In this document: positions 7,051-14,684 of the stretch, one piece after another | How the letters are laid out: each line of letters begins with the position of its first letter | Numbering within the stretch: the first letter of the stretch is position 1 | Origin: an uncultured Lachnospiraceae bacterium | GTDB lineage: Bacteria > Bacillota > Clostridia > Lachnospirales > Lachnospiraceae | Direction of reading: 5' to 3' | Assembly: GCA_910586705.1 (NCBI GenBank) | Contig: CAJUJK010000011.1 | Location: 1-64,000, forward strand | DNA length: 64,000 bases | Program-made: the position numbers and the translations under genes | Notes under the pieces: generated by a model | What the model was told of the DNA's origin: nothing | Database searches by the model: none | The model's input: only the letters and a program-made list of their open reading frames with translations

Positions 7051-7109
7051 TTGCATAATCACCTACAAGGTGTTAAGATAAATGCAAACCTACAGGATGT
7101 TAAGATAAA
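7051..7109 (+). promoter_or_regulatory. BlaI-type operators and promoter
   Basis: Two direct copies of a 22-base unit (7061-7082 and 7088-7109) differ at two positions. Each holds CCTACA-N3-TGTTAAG, close to the TACA/TGTA half-sites bound by BlaI/MecI repressors. A plausible promoter, TTGCAT (7051-7056) with TAAGAT (7074-7079) at 17 bases, has the first copy between its boxes; the second covers the leader up to the ribosome-binding site. Confidence 0.7.
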
Positions 7110-7120
7110 AGGAGGAGAAT

Positions 7121-7495
7121 ATGTCACAACAAATATCCGAATCCGAACTGGTACTTATGAAAATAATCTGGAAGAACGGAGGGGCAGCGTTATATTCCGT
7201 CATCATGGAGGAACTGGAAAAAGACAAAAACGAATGGAAGAACAACACGGTACTCACGCTGCTTTCCCGGTTGGGAGAAAAAAAGTTCTTGAAAGTCAGA
7301 AAAATCGGCAGGAAAAATGAGTATGTGGCTACGGTGACAGAAGCGGAATACCAGACCATGCAGACCCACAGCTTTCTTGATAAAGTCTATGGCGGGAATG
7401 TGAAAAACTTAGTATCAACCTTGTTGCGGCAGGATATTCTTTCGGCAGACGAATTGAAAGAGATTGAAACATTTTGGAGAAAAGAAAATGAATGA
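7121..7495 (+). CDS. BlaI/MecI/CopY-family repressor
   Basis: 124 residues with the MecI/BlaI winged helix: SESELVLMKIIWKNGGAALYSVIMEEL, then NNTVLTLLSRLGEKKFLKVRKIGRKNEYVATVTEAEY. The C-terminal helices (FLDKVYGGNVKNLVSTLL) form the dimerisation part that the partner protease cleaves in the classical systems. ATG 7121 has AAAGGAGGAG. The next gene, a BlaR1-like membrane peptidase, begins inside its last codons (7488), as in genuine two-gene BlaI/BlaR1 modules. Two direct-repeat operators precede it. There is no beta-lactamase or PBP2a gene in view, so the regulated stress may be another envelope signal. Confidence 0.92.
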   Translation: MSQQISESELVLMKIIWKNGGAALYSVIMEELEKDKNEWKNNTVLTLLSRLGEKKFLKVRKIGRKNEYVATVTEAEYQTMQTHSFLDKVYGGNVKNLVSTLLRQDILSADELKEIETFWRKENE

Positions 7496-9107
7496 ATTTA
7501 TGAAAATATTATTGTCGCTGTCTGTTTCCGGCGCACTGTTACTGCTTCTCATTTTGGGATTGAAGCCGCTGTATAAAAACAAATTCAGCAAGCGTTGGCA
7601 GTATTATATCTGGATAGTTGTTGCTTTGCGTTTTCTGCTTCCCTTTACTCCCGACACTACGATTATTGGAAATCTGTTTGAAAAATTCGACACAGCAGCA
7701 ATAACAAATGAAATCCCTGCAAACCCCAATGTACCCGTTCCCGCAGATACAGGTAACAGCAAAGCAGAGCCGATACAGCCAAACCGGGAAATAACCACCG
7801 CTGCCATGCGTGAGCCAGTTGACAAATATATCTGCCTGTTTTTTATCTGGTCAGCATTGGCACTGGTTTTATTTGTCCGCAAAGTAACGGTTTATCAAGG
7901 TTTTATCCAATACATCAAAGCAGGAAATAAAGAAGTATCAGATATAAAAATCTTGAATCTGCTATCTGATTGTGAAGAAAAACTGAAAATTAAGACAAGG
8001 GTAGAATTATCCTGTAATCCGTTGATTGCGTCCCCTATGCTGATAGGTTTTTTCAGTCCAAGAATCATTTTGCCTGTCCGCGAATGGGAAGATAAAGAGT
8101 TGTCTTATATTTTTGTGCATGAGCTGGTTCACTACAAGCAGGGGGATATGTTTTATAAATGGCTGATACAGATTGTAGTGTGCGCCCATTGGTTCAATCC
8201 TTTTGTATATCTGCTGGAAAAGGAAGTGAACAAATCCTGTGAATTGTCGTGTGATGAAAAAGTCATATCGGCACTTGATGACGATGAAAGGCGAGAGTAC
8301 GGGGATACACTGATATCCTTTTTGAAGGCAGACAATACTTACAAAAGTTCTTTGGCTTCCGTTACTTTGACAGAGGGAGCGGAACAGATAAAGGAACGGT
8401 TAGGTGCGATTATGAAATTTAGAAAGCATTCAAAAATGAATCTTGCCATTACAACAGTGTTCACTGTTGCAGTCTGTTTCTGTTTTTTGACGATTGGGGC
8501 GTATGCGGCACCTGTTATGGATAGCGAACCCTTGCATATAAGGGAAAACCAAGTGGCAGCGCTGAACCCGGATTTGACAATTCGTATTGATAATGCACCC
8601 GTACTAATAGAGAATAAAAATACGGATCTCATATCCGCATCATACAATTCCAGATATTATGACGTTTCGATCAACCAGCCCTCAGAGGGGGAATGGAGTG
8701 TCGATATATCGGCGGTTCATTCAAATACGAATAAATCGGTGCTACTCTATATTCCCGATGCAGAGTATAATTCTGTAAAAATTGAGATAGATAACGGAAT
8801 GTATTCCGGTGGAATTTTTCATGCAAAGAATATAATTGCTAATGTTGATAATGGCGGGCTGGATTTTTCGCTAAGTAAAAATTTTGACGGTTCGGTAAAA
8901 GTTGATGCCTATAATTCCATATTCCATTTAGTGTCGCTTGATAATTATGAGAATTTTGATATAGAAATCATGAGTGATAGTGAGTCATTGTGCGATGTGC
9001 CAGGTTACTTTGACTGTATCAATGAAAAATATACTTATGTTGATGGCACAGGCACAAATTTGATGAATATTTCCTTACAAGGTGGAAGCGTGGGAAGCCT
9101 TGAATAG
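7488..9107 (+). CDS. BlaR1/MecR1-like M56 membrane metallopeptidase
   Basis: 539 residues from ATG 7488, which overlaps the repressor stop. Several membrane helices surround the zinc-peptidase motif HELVHYKQGD (H211, E212, H215), with the downstream CELSCDEKV Glu/Asp region that supplies the third ligand. A last membrane helix (about residues 315-335) precedes an outside domain of some 200 residues. In BlaR1 that part is a penicillin-binding domain; here it lacks SxxK/KTG motifs and is instead rich in short beta strands (SVKIEIDNGMYSGG, NIIANVDNGGLDFSLS), like the repetitive adhesin-like DUF4097 type. The signal sensed is therefore probably not a beta-lactam. The family assignment is strong; the ligand is unknown. 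Confidence 0.88.
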   Translation: MNEFMKILLSLSVSGALLLLLILGLKPLYKNKFSKRWQYYIWIVVALRFLLPFTPDTTIIGNLFEKFDTAAITNEIPANPNVPVPADTGNSKAEPIQPNREITTAAMREPVDKYICLFFIWSALALVLFVRKVTVYQGFIQYIKAGNKEVSDIKILNLLSDCEEKLKIKTRVELSCNPLIASPMLIGFFSPRIILPVREWEDKELSYIFVHELVHYKQGDMFYKWLIQIVVCAHWFNPFVYLLEKEVNKSCELSCDEKVISALDDDERREYGDTLISFLKADNTYKSSLASVTLTEGAEQIKERLGAIMKFRKHSKMNLAITTVFTVAVCFCFLTIGAYAAPVMDSEPLHIRENQVAALNPDLTIRIDNAPVLIENKNTDLISASYNSRYYDVSINQPSEGEWSVDISAVHSNTNKSVLLYIPDAEYNSVKIEIDNGMYSGGIFHAKNIIANVDNGGLDFSLSKNFDGSVKVDAYNSIFHLVSLDNYENFDIEIMSDSESLCDVPGYFDCINEKYTYVDGTGTNLMNISLQGGSVGSLE

Positions 9108-9158
9108 GGCTGTTCCAGTTCCGGGTTGATGAACAGAAGATACCAAATTTAAAAATAC

Positions 9159-9269
9159 GGAGATTTCATCCAATTTTATTTTATGCTCCTGCAACTGTGC
9201 AATCTGCGCATTGAGCGCCTGCCGGTGCTGAACCAGCATTTCCATCCTTTCAGAGAGGGTGGAATTGCC
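9159..9269 (-). pseudogene. C-terminal remnant of a MerR-family regulator
   Basis: Read on the minus strand, codons from 9269 give a segment with LSERMEMLVQHRQALNAQIA followed by QLQEHKIKLDEIS, the C-terminal dimerisation coil typical of MerR regulators. The DNA-binding half is missing: upstream codons (9270-9356) are proline-rich nonsense. The remnant abuts an SDR remnant on the other strand, as expected if one deletion removed the divergent promoter and both N-termini. Confidence 0.6.
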
Positions 9270-9289
9270 GGTTGCCCAGATTGCGCGCC

Positions 9290-9562
9290 GGGGCAAAAAT
9301 GAGGGCAAAGGTGCTGGCGCCCGCGGCGACAAAGACGGAGTTCGGTATGGGGGCAAATGATGTCACCGAATATGACTATGATAAAGCTTTTGGAACGTAC
9401 CACACAAGCAAAGAGATGGCTGGATTTCTGCTGGAACTGTATGACAGTGAAAAAGTGGTGGGACTGGTAGACAGGGAGCGTTTTTGTTTCCGCCTGTCCG
9501 GCCCGCTGTTTTCGTATGCGGGGGAATCGCATTGTAAGGACAACTGTTTTGTGCTACCATAA
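9290..9562 (+). pseudogene. C-terminal remnant of a short-chain dehydrogenase (SDR)
   Basis: The plus-strand frame reads KVLAPAATKTEFGMGANDV, then EYDYDKAFGTYHTSKEMAGF and LLELYDSEKVVGLVDRERF. This matches the substrate-loop and C-terminal part of SDR oxidoreductases (P-A-A-T-x-T-E-F after the fifth strand, then a long helix). The Rossmann glycine motif, Ser and YxxxK residues are all missing upstream. I see no start with a ribosome-binding site that would make this a functional gene. The remnant lies back to back with the MerR fragment. Confidence 0.62.
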
Positions 9563-9634
9563 ACACATAAGTAAGCAGACAAGACGAGGAAAAGGATTCG
9601 GCGTGTGAAGGCAGGAACTGGAAAGGAAACAATC

Positions 9635-10294
9635 ATGGCAAGGATAGCAGTCTATTTTCCGGGCATAGGATACCATTGCGACAAACCTCTGTTATATTAC
9701 GGCAGGAAGATCGCCTGCGAACAGGGATATCAAGAGTATAGAAATATCAGCTACACCTATCAAGCCGGAAATATCCGCGGCGACGAAGAGAAAATGAATG
9801 AGGCGTATGAAGCGCTGTTTGCGCAGGCAGAAGCGGAGCTGGCGGATATGGTCTGGTCTGATTACGACGACGTGCTTTTTGTCTCCAAAAGTATCGGCAC
9901 CATCATTGCGGCATCCTACGCAAAAAAGTATGAATTAAGCAGGGCAAGGCACATCCTGTATACGCCGTTGGCACAGACTTTTCTGTTTGCGCCGGATCAC
10001 GCGATTGCTTTTATCGGAACGGCTGATCCGTGGAGTGACACAGAGGAAATTGTCCGCCTCTCGGAGAAAAATCATATTCCTATAACCGTATATGAGGGGT
10101 GTAATCACTCCCTCGAATGCGCCGATACCTTGAAAAATATTGAGAATTTAAAGGATATTATGCAAAGGACAGTTTACAGTTTGACAGAGGAGGATCATCA
10201 TGGGAATTTCAGCAGGCTTTATGGCGCCGCACCCGCCGCTCATCATACCCGATGTGGGAAAAGGGGAGGAAAAGAAAATTCAGAGGACGATTGA
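9635..10294 (+). CDS. Alpha/beta hydrolase-like protein
   Basis: 219 residues from ATG 9635 (behind GGAAAGGAAAC); an upstream in-frame GTG (9605) is less well placed. The first strand IAVYFPGIGYHCDKPLLYYG, the nucleophile elbow VLFVSKSIGTIIA (Ser in S-K-S-I-G-T), the acidic FIGTADPWSD and the late GCNHSLE His make a small alpha/beta hydrolase core. The substrate is unknown. The last 30 or so residues (from EEDHHGNFS) overlap the next gene by 95 bases and look like read-through of that gene in another frame, so an original stop may have been lost. Probably co-transcribed with the AmmeMemoRadiSam genes. Confidence 0.75.
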   Translation: MARIAVYFPGIGYHCDKPLLYYGRKIACEQGYQEYRNISYTYQAGNIRGDEEKMNEAYEALFAQAEAELADMVWSDYDDVLFVSKSIGTIIAASYAKKYELSRARHILYTPLAQTFLFAPDHAIAFIGTADPWSDTEEIVRLSEKNHIPITVYEGCNHSLECADTLKNIENLKDIMQRTVYSLTEEDHHGNFSRLYGAAPAAHHTRCGKRGGKENSEDD

Positions 10295-11585
10295 TGCGTA
10301 CCAAAAAGTGGCGGAGGCGGTCGGTCGTCTGCAGCCGGAGACCATCGTACTCCTTTCCCCGCACCAGATCATGTATGCGGACTATTTCCACATCTCGCCC
10401 GGGCAGGGTGCAAGGGGTGACTTCGGGCAGTTTCGCGCCGCGCGGACTTCCATGGAAGTTGCCTATGACACGGAATTTGTGCGTGTGCTGTGTGAGAAAG
10501 CGGATGCGTCCGGCTTGCCGGTGGGGACGTTGGGAGAACGGGAGCGAAAGCTGGATCACGGCACGATGGTGCCGCTGTATTTTGTGAATCAGTTCTGGAC
10601 AGAATATCGTCTGGTGAGAATCGGTTTGTCAGGTTTGCCCTTGGCGGCGCATTACCGGCTGGGACATTGCATCCAGACGGTGGCACAGACGCTTGGACGG
10701 AATACGGTGGTGATTGCCAGCGGCGACTTGTCCCATAAACTGAAGGAGGACGGACCCTACGGCTATCAGGAGGAGGGTCCTGTCTACGATGGGCGGATCA
10801 TGGATGTGATGGGCAGGGGCGCGTTTGGGGAGCTGCTGGAGTTTTCGGAAGACTTCTGCGAGAAGGCGGCTGAGTGCGGGCACCGTTCCTTTACCATCAT
10901 GGCGGGTGCATTTGACCGAACGGGCGTGGAGGCAGAGCAGCTTTCCTATGAGGGTCCTTTCGGGGTGGGGTATGGCGTCTGCGCCTATCGTCCCTGCGGC
11001 GATGACGGCACACGGAATTTTCTGGAGCAGTATGAGGAGAAGGAACGGAAGGAGATGCTTGCAAGGCGGGAACAGGAAGACGCTTACGTCAGGCTGGCGA
11101 GGTACACCATTGAGGCGTTCGTAAAGACGGGGACGCTTCCCAAGATGCCACAGGGACTGCCGGAGGAACTGTACCAAAACAGGGCGGGCGCATTTGTATC
11201 TCTGAAGGAGGACGGAAGACTGAGGGGCTGTATCGGTACGATCCGGGCGGTCAGAGAGTCTCTTGCGGAAGAGATCATGCACAATGCGGTCAGCGCCTGT
11301 TCGGAGGATACCAGATTCTCGCCCGTGGAGGACTGGGAGGTGGACCGTCTGACGATCAGCGTTGACGTGCTGGGGGAGACGGAGAAGATTTCTTCGCCGG
11401 AGGAGCTGGACGTGACCCGGTACGGTGTCATTGTGACAAAGGGCGGAAGGCGCGGTCTGCTTTTGCCGAATCTGGAGGGCGTGGACACCATAGAGGAGCA
11501 GATCGCCATAGCGAAGCAGAAGGCGGGAATCAGAGACCATGAGAGCGTGGAGCTGGAACGGTTTGAAGTGATACGGCACCACTAA
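10200..11585 (+). CDS. amrA: AmmeMemoRadiSam system protein B/A fusion (Memo-AMMECR1)
   Basis: 461 residues in two domains. Residues 1-270 resemble class III extradiol dioxygenase (LigB/Memo)-type proteins: GFMAPHPPLIIPDVGKGEE, LLSPHQIMYADYF, LDHGTMVPLYF, IASGDLSHKL and GHRSFTIMAGAF carry the conserved His/Asp positions. From about residue 290 an AMMECR1 domain follows: VKTGTLPKMPQGLPEELY, RAGAFVSLKEDGRLRGCIGT (the conserved LRGCIG motif), TISVDVLGETEKI and GRRGLLLPNLEGVDT. In other genomes these two proteins and a radical SAM enzyme occur together; the radical SAM gene is next here (11704). The fused form tightens that link. The chemistry of the system is still not defined as far as I know. 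ATG 10200 follows GAGGAGG. Confidence 0.88.
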   Translation: MGISAGFMAPHPPLIIPDVGKGEEKKIQRTIDAYQKVAEAVGRLQPETIVLLSPHQIMYADYFHISPGQGARGDFGQFRAARTSMEVAYDTEFVRVLCEKADASGLPVGTLGERERKLDHGTMVPLYFVNQFWTEYRLVRIGLSGLPLAAHYRLGHCIQTVAQTLGRNTVVIASGDLSHKLKEDGPYGYQEEGPVYDGRIMDVMGRGAFGELLEFSEDFCEKAAECGHRSFTIMAGAFDRTGVEAEQLSYEGPFGVGYGVCAYRPCGDDGTRNFLEQYEEKERKEMLARREQEDAYVRLARYTIEAFVKTGTLPKMPQGLPEELYQNRAGAFVSLKEDGRLRGCIGTIRAVRESLAEEIMHNAVSACSEDTRFSPVEDWEVDRLTISVDVLGETEKISSPEELDVTRYGVIVTKGGRRGLLLPNLEGVDTIEEQIAIAKQKAGIRDHESVELERFEVIRHH

Positions 11586-11588
11586 TTA

Positions 11589-11652
11589 AGTGAAAAGAAC
11601 TTCTAGCCACTTGCAGCATAGGCTGCTTCGTGGAGAAGTTCTATATTTCACT
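11589..11652 (+). other. Large intercistronic stem-loop between the AmmeMemoRadiSam genes
   Basis: Successive pairings stack into one hairpin: AGTGAAA/TTTCACT (11589-11595 / 11646-11652), AGAACTTCT/AGAAGTTCT (11596-11604 / 11634-11642), CCAC/GTGG (11607-11610 / 11630-11633) and GCAGC/GCTGC (11613-11617 / 11622-11626). No T-tract follows, so it is more likely an RNA-processing or stability element, or a palindromic repeat, than a terminator. Confidence 0.65.
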
Positions 11653-11654
11653 CG

Positions 11655-11682
11655 GGAGAATGCCTGAGAAGCGGCATTCTCC
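11655..11682 (+). other. Second hairpin before the radical SAM gene
   Basis: GGAGAATGCC (11655-11664) and GGCATTCTCC (11673-11682) are perfectly complementary with an 8-base loop. The right arm lies in a 17-base string that recurs at 17007-17023, and a similar GAATGCCT/AGGCATTC hairpin lies at 43853-43874. Confidence 0.65.
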
Positions 11683-11703
11683 GCATGGACGAGAGGGAGA
11701 GGG

Positions 11704-12540
11704 ATGAAAATAATTTGTCAGGTGTGTATGCATCACTGTGCGCTGGAGCCCGGACAGACGGGGCTGTGCAGGGCGAGAAAAAACGAGGGCGGGGAAATGG
11801 TCTGTGCAAATTATGGCTGGATCACTTCTCTTGCGCTTGATCCCATTGAAAAGAAGCCGCTGTATGATTTTCATCCGGGAAGCATGGTTTTGTCCGTGGG
11901 GAGTTTTGGCTGTAACCTCAGATGCCCTTTCTGCCAGAATCACGAGATCTCCATGGCGGATAAAAAAACACTTGACGCAGAGCATGTCTCCCCCGGACAG
12001 CTTGCGGATTTGGCGCTTATGTGGAAGGAGCGGAAGGAGGCGGGGAACATCGGCGTGGCATATACTTATAACGAACCGCTGGTGGGCTGGGAGTTTGTCC
12101 GTGACACGGCGCGGCTGGTGAGAGAGCATGGGATGCTTAATGTGCTCGTGACGAACGGTACGGCTTCGCTTGCGGTGCTTGAAGAATTGCTGCCGTGGAT
12201 AGACGCTATGAACATTGATCTGAAAGGTTTTCGAGAGGACTACTATCGGAAACTCGGCGGGGATCTGGAGACGGTCAAGGCATTTATCGCGAGGGCGCAG
12301 GAGAGCTGTCATGTGGAACTGACCACGCTGATCGTGCCGGGAGAAAACGATTCTTCTGAGGATATGGAGGCGCAGGCCGAATGGATTTCTGATTTACGCC
12401 CATCAATCCCGCTCCATATCACCCGTTTCTTTCCGCGCTACCGCATGAGGGACAGGGAGGCGACGGATGTGGAGCAGTTGTACCGTCTTGCCGGGATCGC
12501 GGGGAAGTATTTGGAAAAGGTGTATGTGGGGAATGTGTGA
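11704..12540 (+). CDS. amrS: AmmeMemoRadiSam system radical SAM enzyme
   Basis: 278 residues. The radical SAM cluster motif CNLRCPFC (C70, C74, C77) follows GSFGC; the SAM-binding glycine and strand regions are seen in NIGVAYTYNEPLVGWEF and LVTNGTASLAVL, and AMNIDLKGF is typical of the pyruvate-formate-lyase-activase-like group. An N-terminal cysteine cluster (C5, C8, C12, C22) is also characteristic of this subfamily. Together with the Memo-AMMECR1 fusion just upstream it completes the three conserved parts of the system. ATG 11704 follows GAGAGGGAGAGGG. The substrate is not established. Confidence 0.9.
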   Translation: MKIICQVCMHHCALEPGQTGLCRARKNEGGEMVCANYGWITSLALDPIEKKPLYDFHPGSMVLSVGSFGCNLRCPFCQNHEISMADKKTLDAEHVSPGQLADLALMWKERKEAGNIGVAYTYNEPLVGWEFVRDTARLVREHGMLNVLVTNGTASLAVLEELLPWIDAMNIDLKGFREDYYRKLGGDLETVKAFIARAQESCHVELTTLIVPGENDSSEDMEAQAEWISDLRPSIPLHITRFFPRYRMRDREATDVEQLYRLAGIAGKYLEKVYVGNV

Positions 12541-12558
12541 ATGCGATCAGAGAGAAAA

Positions 12559-12604
12559 TTGACAAATCTTACATATATGAATAAAATACGAATGAACACG
12601 TTCA
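12559..12604 (+). promoter_or_regulatory. Promoter and palindromic operator of the TetR gene at 12632
   Basis: TTGACA (12559-12564) and TAAAAT (12582-12587) are 17 bases apart. The perfect palindrome TGAACACGTTCA (12593-12604) follows where transcription would start. The same palindrome occurs at 14739-14750 and a variant (TGAACGTGTTCA) at 14685-14696. Confidence 0.85.
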
Positions 12605-12631
12605 CAAAAAGAAGGCGGAAGGAGAGCTTCA

Positions 12632-13198
12632 GTGCGTAGAAAGGACGATACCCTGCGTGATACATTGCTGAATATAGCCCAAAGTATGGCAGATACGGAA
12701 GGGATTGAGGCCGTCAACATTCGCTCCATTGCGAAAAAGGCTGGTATTGCAAGCGGAACCGTATACAATTATTTCTCAAACAAAGATGAAATTCTGTTGG
12801 CGCTCACGGAAGTATACTGGAATCAGGCTTTGTCGGAAATGAGAAATGAGATCACGGCTGAGTCGTTTTGTGAGCAGCTGCAGGAAATATTTTATTTTCT
12901 GCAAGAGCGCATAGACAAATCCGCCGGAAAACTGATGAACAGTCTTGGCAATGCGGAAGTGGCAGGGCAGGCGCATATGGCGTCCGCGCAGTCGGCATTG
13001 GAGGAGACGCTGATTCAGCGTATGGAACAGGATACGAGGGTTCGCGAAGACGTCTGGAATGAAACATTTACCAAGGAGCAGTTCGCCCGTTTCATTATGA
13101 TGAACATGACAATGCTGTTAAGGGCGCGGGCGTCTGATATTTCTTTTTTCATTACAGTCATTAGGCGCATTATTTATGAAGTGGGTGAGGAGGAATAG
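12632..13198 (+). CDS. TetR/AcrR-family transcriptional regulator
   Basis: 188 residues. The DNA-binding domain is clear: GIEAVNIRSIAKKAGIASGTVYNYFSNKDEILLALTEVYW. The ligand domain has no specific match. GTG 12632 is the start, six bases after AAGGAGA. A TGAACACGTTCA operator lies over its own transcription start, and two related palindromes flank the promoter of the membrane-protein gene at 14773, so both genes are very probably under this repressor although two genes lie between. A bidirectional hairpin terminator follows at 13272. Confidence 0.9.
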   Translation: MRRKDDTLRDTLLNIAQSMADTEGIEAVNIRSIAKKAGIASGTVYNYFSNKDEILLALTEVYWNQALSEMRNEITAESFCEQLQEIFYFLQERIDKSAGKLMNSLGNAEVAGQAHMASAQSALEETLIQRMEQDTRVREDVWNETFTKEQFARFIMMNMTMLLRARASDISFFITVIRRIIYEVGEEE

Positions 13199-13271
13199 AT
13201 CGTTGATGTCAAACCCATGCTATGTCAATTTTTAGCCAGATTTTGCCGATAAAACCGGCGGGAAGCTGACG

Positions 13272-13310
13272 AAAGCCGACAGGACGTTTAGTAGTTGCTG
13301 TCGGCTTTTT
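13272..13310. terminator. Terminator between the TetR and XRE genes
   Basis: AAAGCCGACAG (13272-13282) pairs with CTGTCGGCTTT (13298-13308), followed by more T on the plus strand. It ends the TetR transcript and overlaps the last codons of the convergent XRE gene. Confidence 0.8.
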
Positions 13311-13554
13311 CATGTGTATTGTTCTCTGTTTCGTTTTCTTTTTGTTTATCCGGAATAAATTCCACAATATCCGATAGTCCACAATCAAGAATATTGCATA
13401 AAGAATTTAAGGTGTAGGTTGTGACAGAATCGTCATGCATAAGGCGGTCTATGGTCTTGTTGTCCAAATTGTATTCGCCGCATTTGGTTCGTAAAAAATA
13501 AGTTGAAATTTTCCGTTTTTTTATTAACTCACGGAACGGTGCAAAGGATATCAT
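13288..13554 (-). CDS. Short XRE-family helix-turn-helix protein
   Basis: 88 residues. LIKKRKISTYFLRTKCGEYNL followed by DNKTIDRLMHDDSVTTYTLNSLCNILDCGLSDIVEFIPD is the compact Cro/C1-type domain common in small Clostridial regulators; the D-C-x-L-S-D-I-V motif closes the fold. The tail (KQKENETENNTHEKADSNY) is charged and disordered. It is divergent from the lipoprotein gene at 13724; the hairpin TATGAGGA/TCCTCATA (13612-13631) between them is a candidate operator. The target genes are unknown. Confidence 0.8.
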   Translation of the reverse strand: MISFAPFRELIKKRKISTYFLRTKCGEYNLDNKTIDRLMHDDSVTTYTLNSLCNILDCGLSDIVEFIPDKQKENETENNTHEKADSNY

Positions 13555-13611
13555 AATAAATAAAACCTCTTGATTTTCTAATTATTATTTCATGTAATTA
13601 AGTTTGTATGA

Positions 13612-13631
13612 TATGAGGAAAAATCCTCATA
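13612..13631. promoter_or_regulatory. Inverted repeat in the XRE/lipoprotein divergent region
   Basis: TATGAGGA (13612-13619) and TCCTCATA (13624-13631) form a perfect 8-base inverted repeat. It lies 58-77 bases before the XRE start and about 95 bases before the lipoprotein start, a suitable place for an XRE operator. Confidence 0.45.
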
Positions 13632-13723
13632 CCGATACATATATGCAGGCAGGATATTCTGATGATGTCATATCTGATATCCGCCTTCAAAAATGTTAAT
13701 ACAATAAAAAAGGAGAACTTGAG

Positions 13724-14536
13724 ATGCGAAAGAAAATGGTAACAGGTATGTTGGCGGTATCGCTTATGTTTATGATGACGGGGTGCTGCCTGTCTCATGG
13801 CTGGCAGGAAGCCACCTGTACAGAGCCGAAAACCTGTAGTAAGTGTGGGGAGACAGAAGGAGAAGCGTTAGGGCATACATGGCAAGACGCTGACTGTACA
13901 GAACCAAAGACTTGTAGTGTATGTCAGGAGACAGAGGGGGAGGCTTTAGGACATACTCTGTCAGAAGCTACCTATTGGGAAGCGGCAGTCTGCTCCGTAT
14001 GCGGAGAAACAGTAGGAGATGTGCTGACACCTGCTTTTGAGGAACTTGGGGTAAAAGGGCAGTTTATGGAAGTGGGTCAAACTTATGACTATGTTACGCA
14101 GATAAGAACCAGACAAGAGTATGAAGATAAGCTTATTAACGACTACAAAGAGGCGTATGGACTGGAAGGAGATTATGCAAACTTTACAGATATGCATATG
14201 GCTGCCCTCGAAAATGATGGTTTCGATTGGGATGCCCAGATTACCGCGCAGGCAGCCGTGACGGATTATCGGGTGTTTGATTCTGACGAAACACATGAAG
14301 CAAAAGACGGGTATGAATGGAAAACCGTGGAAATACAGATTGAATATGATGGTTTGGGCGATGGAGGATGGCGAGTGGTTTATGGCTGGGATGACTATTA
14401 TCAAAAAGATGAAGACCTCTCCCCGAAAGGATATGACGGTGTTCTGCTATATTTAACTGATTATAAATATAATGAGGTCAGACCTGTTAATTTTGCCGGT
14501 AAAGACGAAAATACCTTATTTTTCAGATTGCAGTAA
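13724..14536 (+). CDS. Lipoprotein with repeated Cys-rich CTEPKTC units
   Basis: 270 residues. A lipoprotein signal ends with MMTGC (Cys21). Residues 27-52 and 53-78 are near-identical repeats with CTEPKTC followed by CxET and GEALGHT; a third copy (79-104) is degenerate, keeping CSVCGET. The paired Cys resemble a small zinc-ribbon or disulfide motif that I have seen in surface proteins of Clostridia. The remaining 165 residues (QFMEVGQTYDYVTQIRTRQEY onward) form an acidic domain with no clear family. ATG 13724 follows AAGGAGAAC. A strong terminator ends the gene, so it is probably monocistronic. The role at the cell surface is unknown. Confidence 0.78.
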   Translation: MRKKMVTGMLAVSLMFMMTGCCLSHGWQEATCTEPKTCSKCGETEGEALGHTWQDADCTEPKTCSVCQETEGEALGHTLSEATYWEAAVCSVCGETVGDVLTPAFEELGVKGQFMEVGQTYDYVTQIRTRQEYEDKLINDYKEAYGLEGDYANFTDMHMAALENDGFDWDAQITAQAAVTDYRVFDSDETHEAKDGYEWKTVEIQIEYDGLGDGGWRVVYGWDDYYQKDEDLSPKGYDGVLLYLTDYKYNEVRPVNFAGKDENTLFFRLQ

Positions 14537-14547
14537 CTAAGTGTCTG

Positions 14548-14575
14548 AAGGGGCGGTTTTGTGCCGCCCCTTTTT
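14548..14575 (+). terminator. Terminator of the lipoprotein gene
   Basis: AGGGGCGG (14549-14556) pairs perfectly with CCGCCCCT (14564-14571), followed by TTTTT. Confidence 0.9.
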
Positions 14576-14684
14576 CATATGTAGATTTATAAATTGGATA
14601 AGAAGTATTTGGTTAAGTATTCTGGGGCTGGGCGTTGCCTGTCGACACGCCAGATAGAGTGATCTGCTAGGGAAATACTATTTG

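Noticed and set aside
9272..9562. 96-codon frame as an intact gene
   Set aside because: It matches only the C-terminal part of SDR enzymes and lacks the cofactor-binding half and a proper start.
10629..11582. 317-codon minus-strand open frame inside the Memo-AMMECR1 gene
   Set aside because: It is an antisense shadow of a gene with clear domain motifs.
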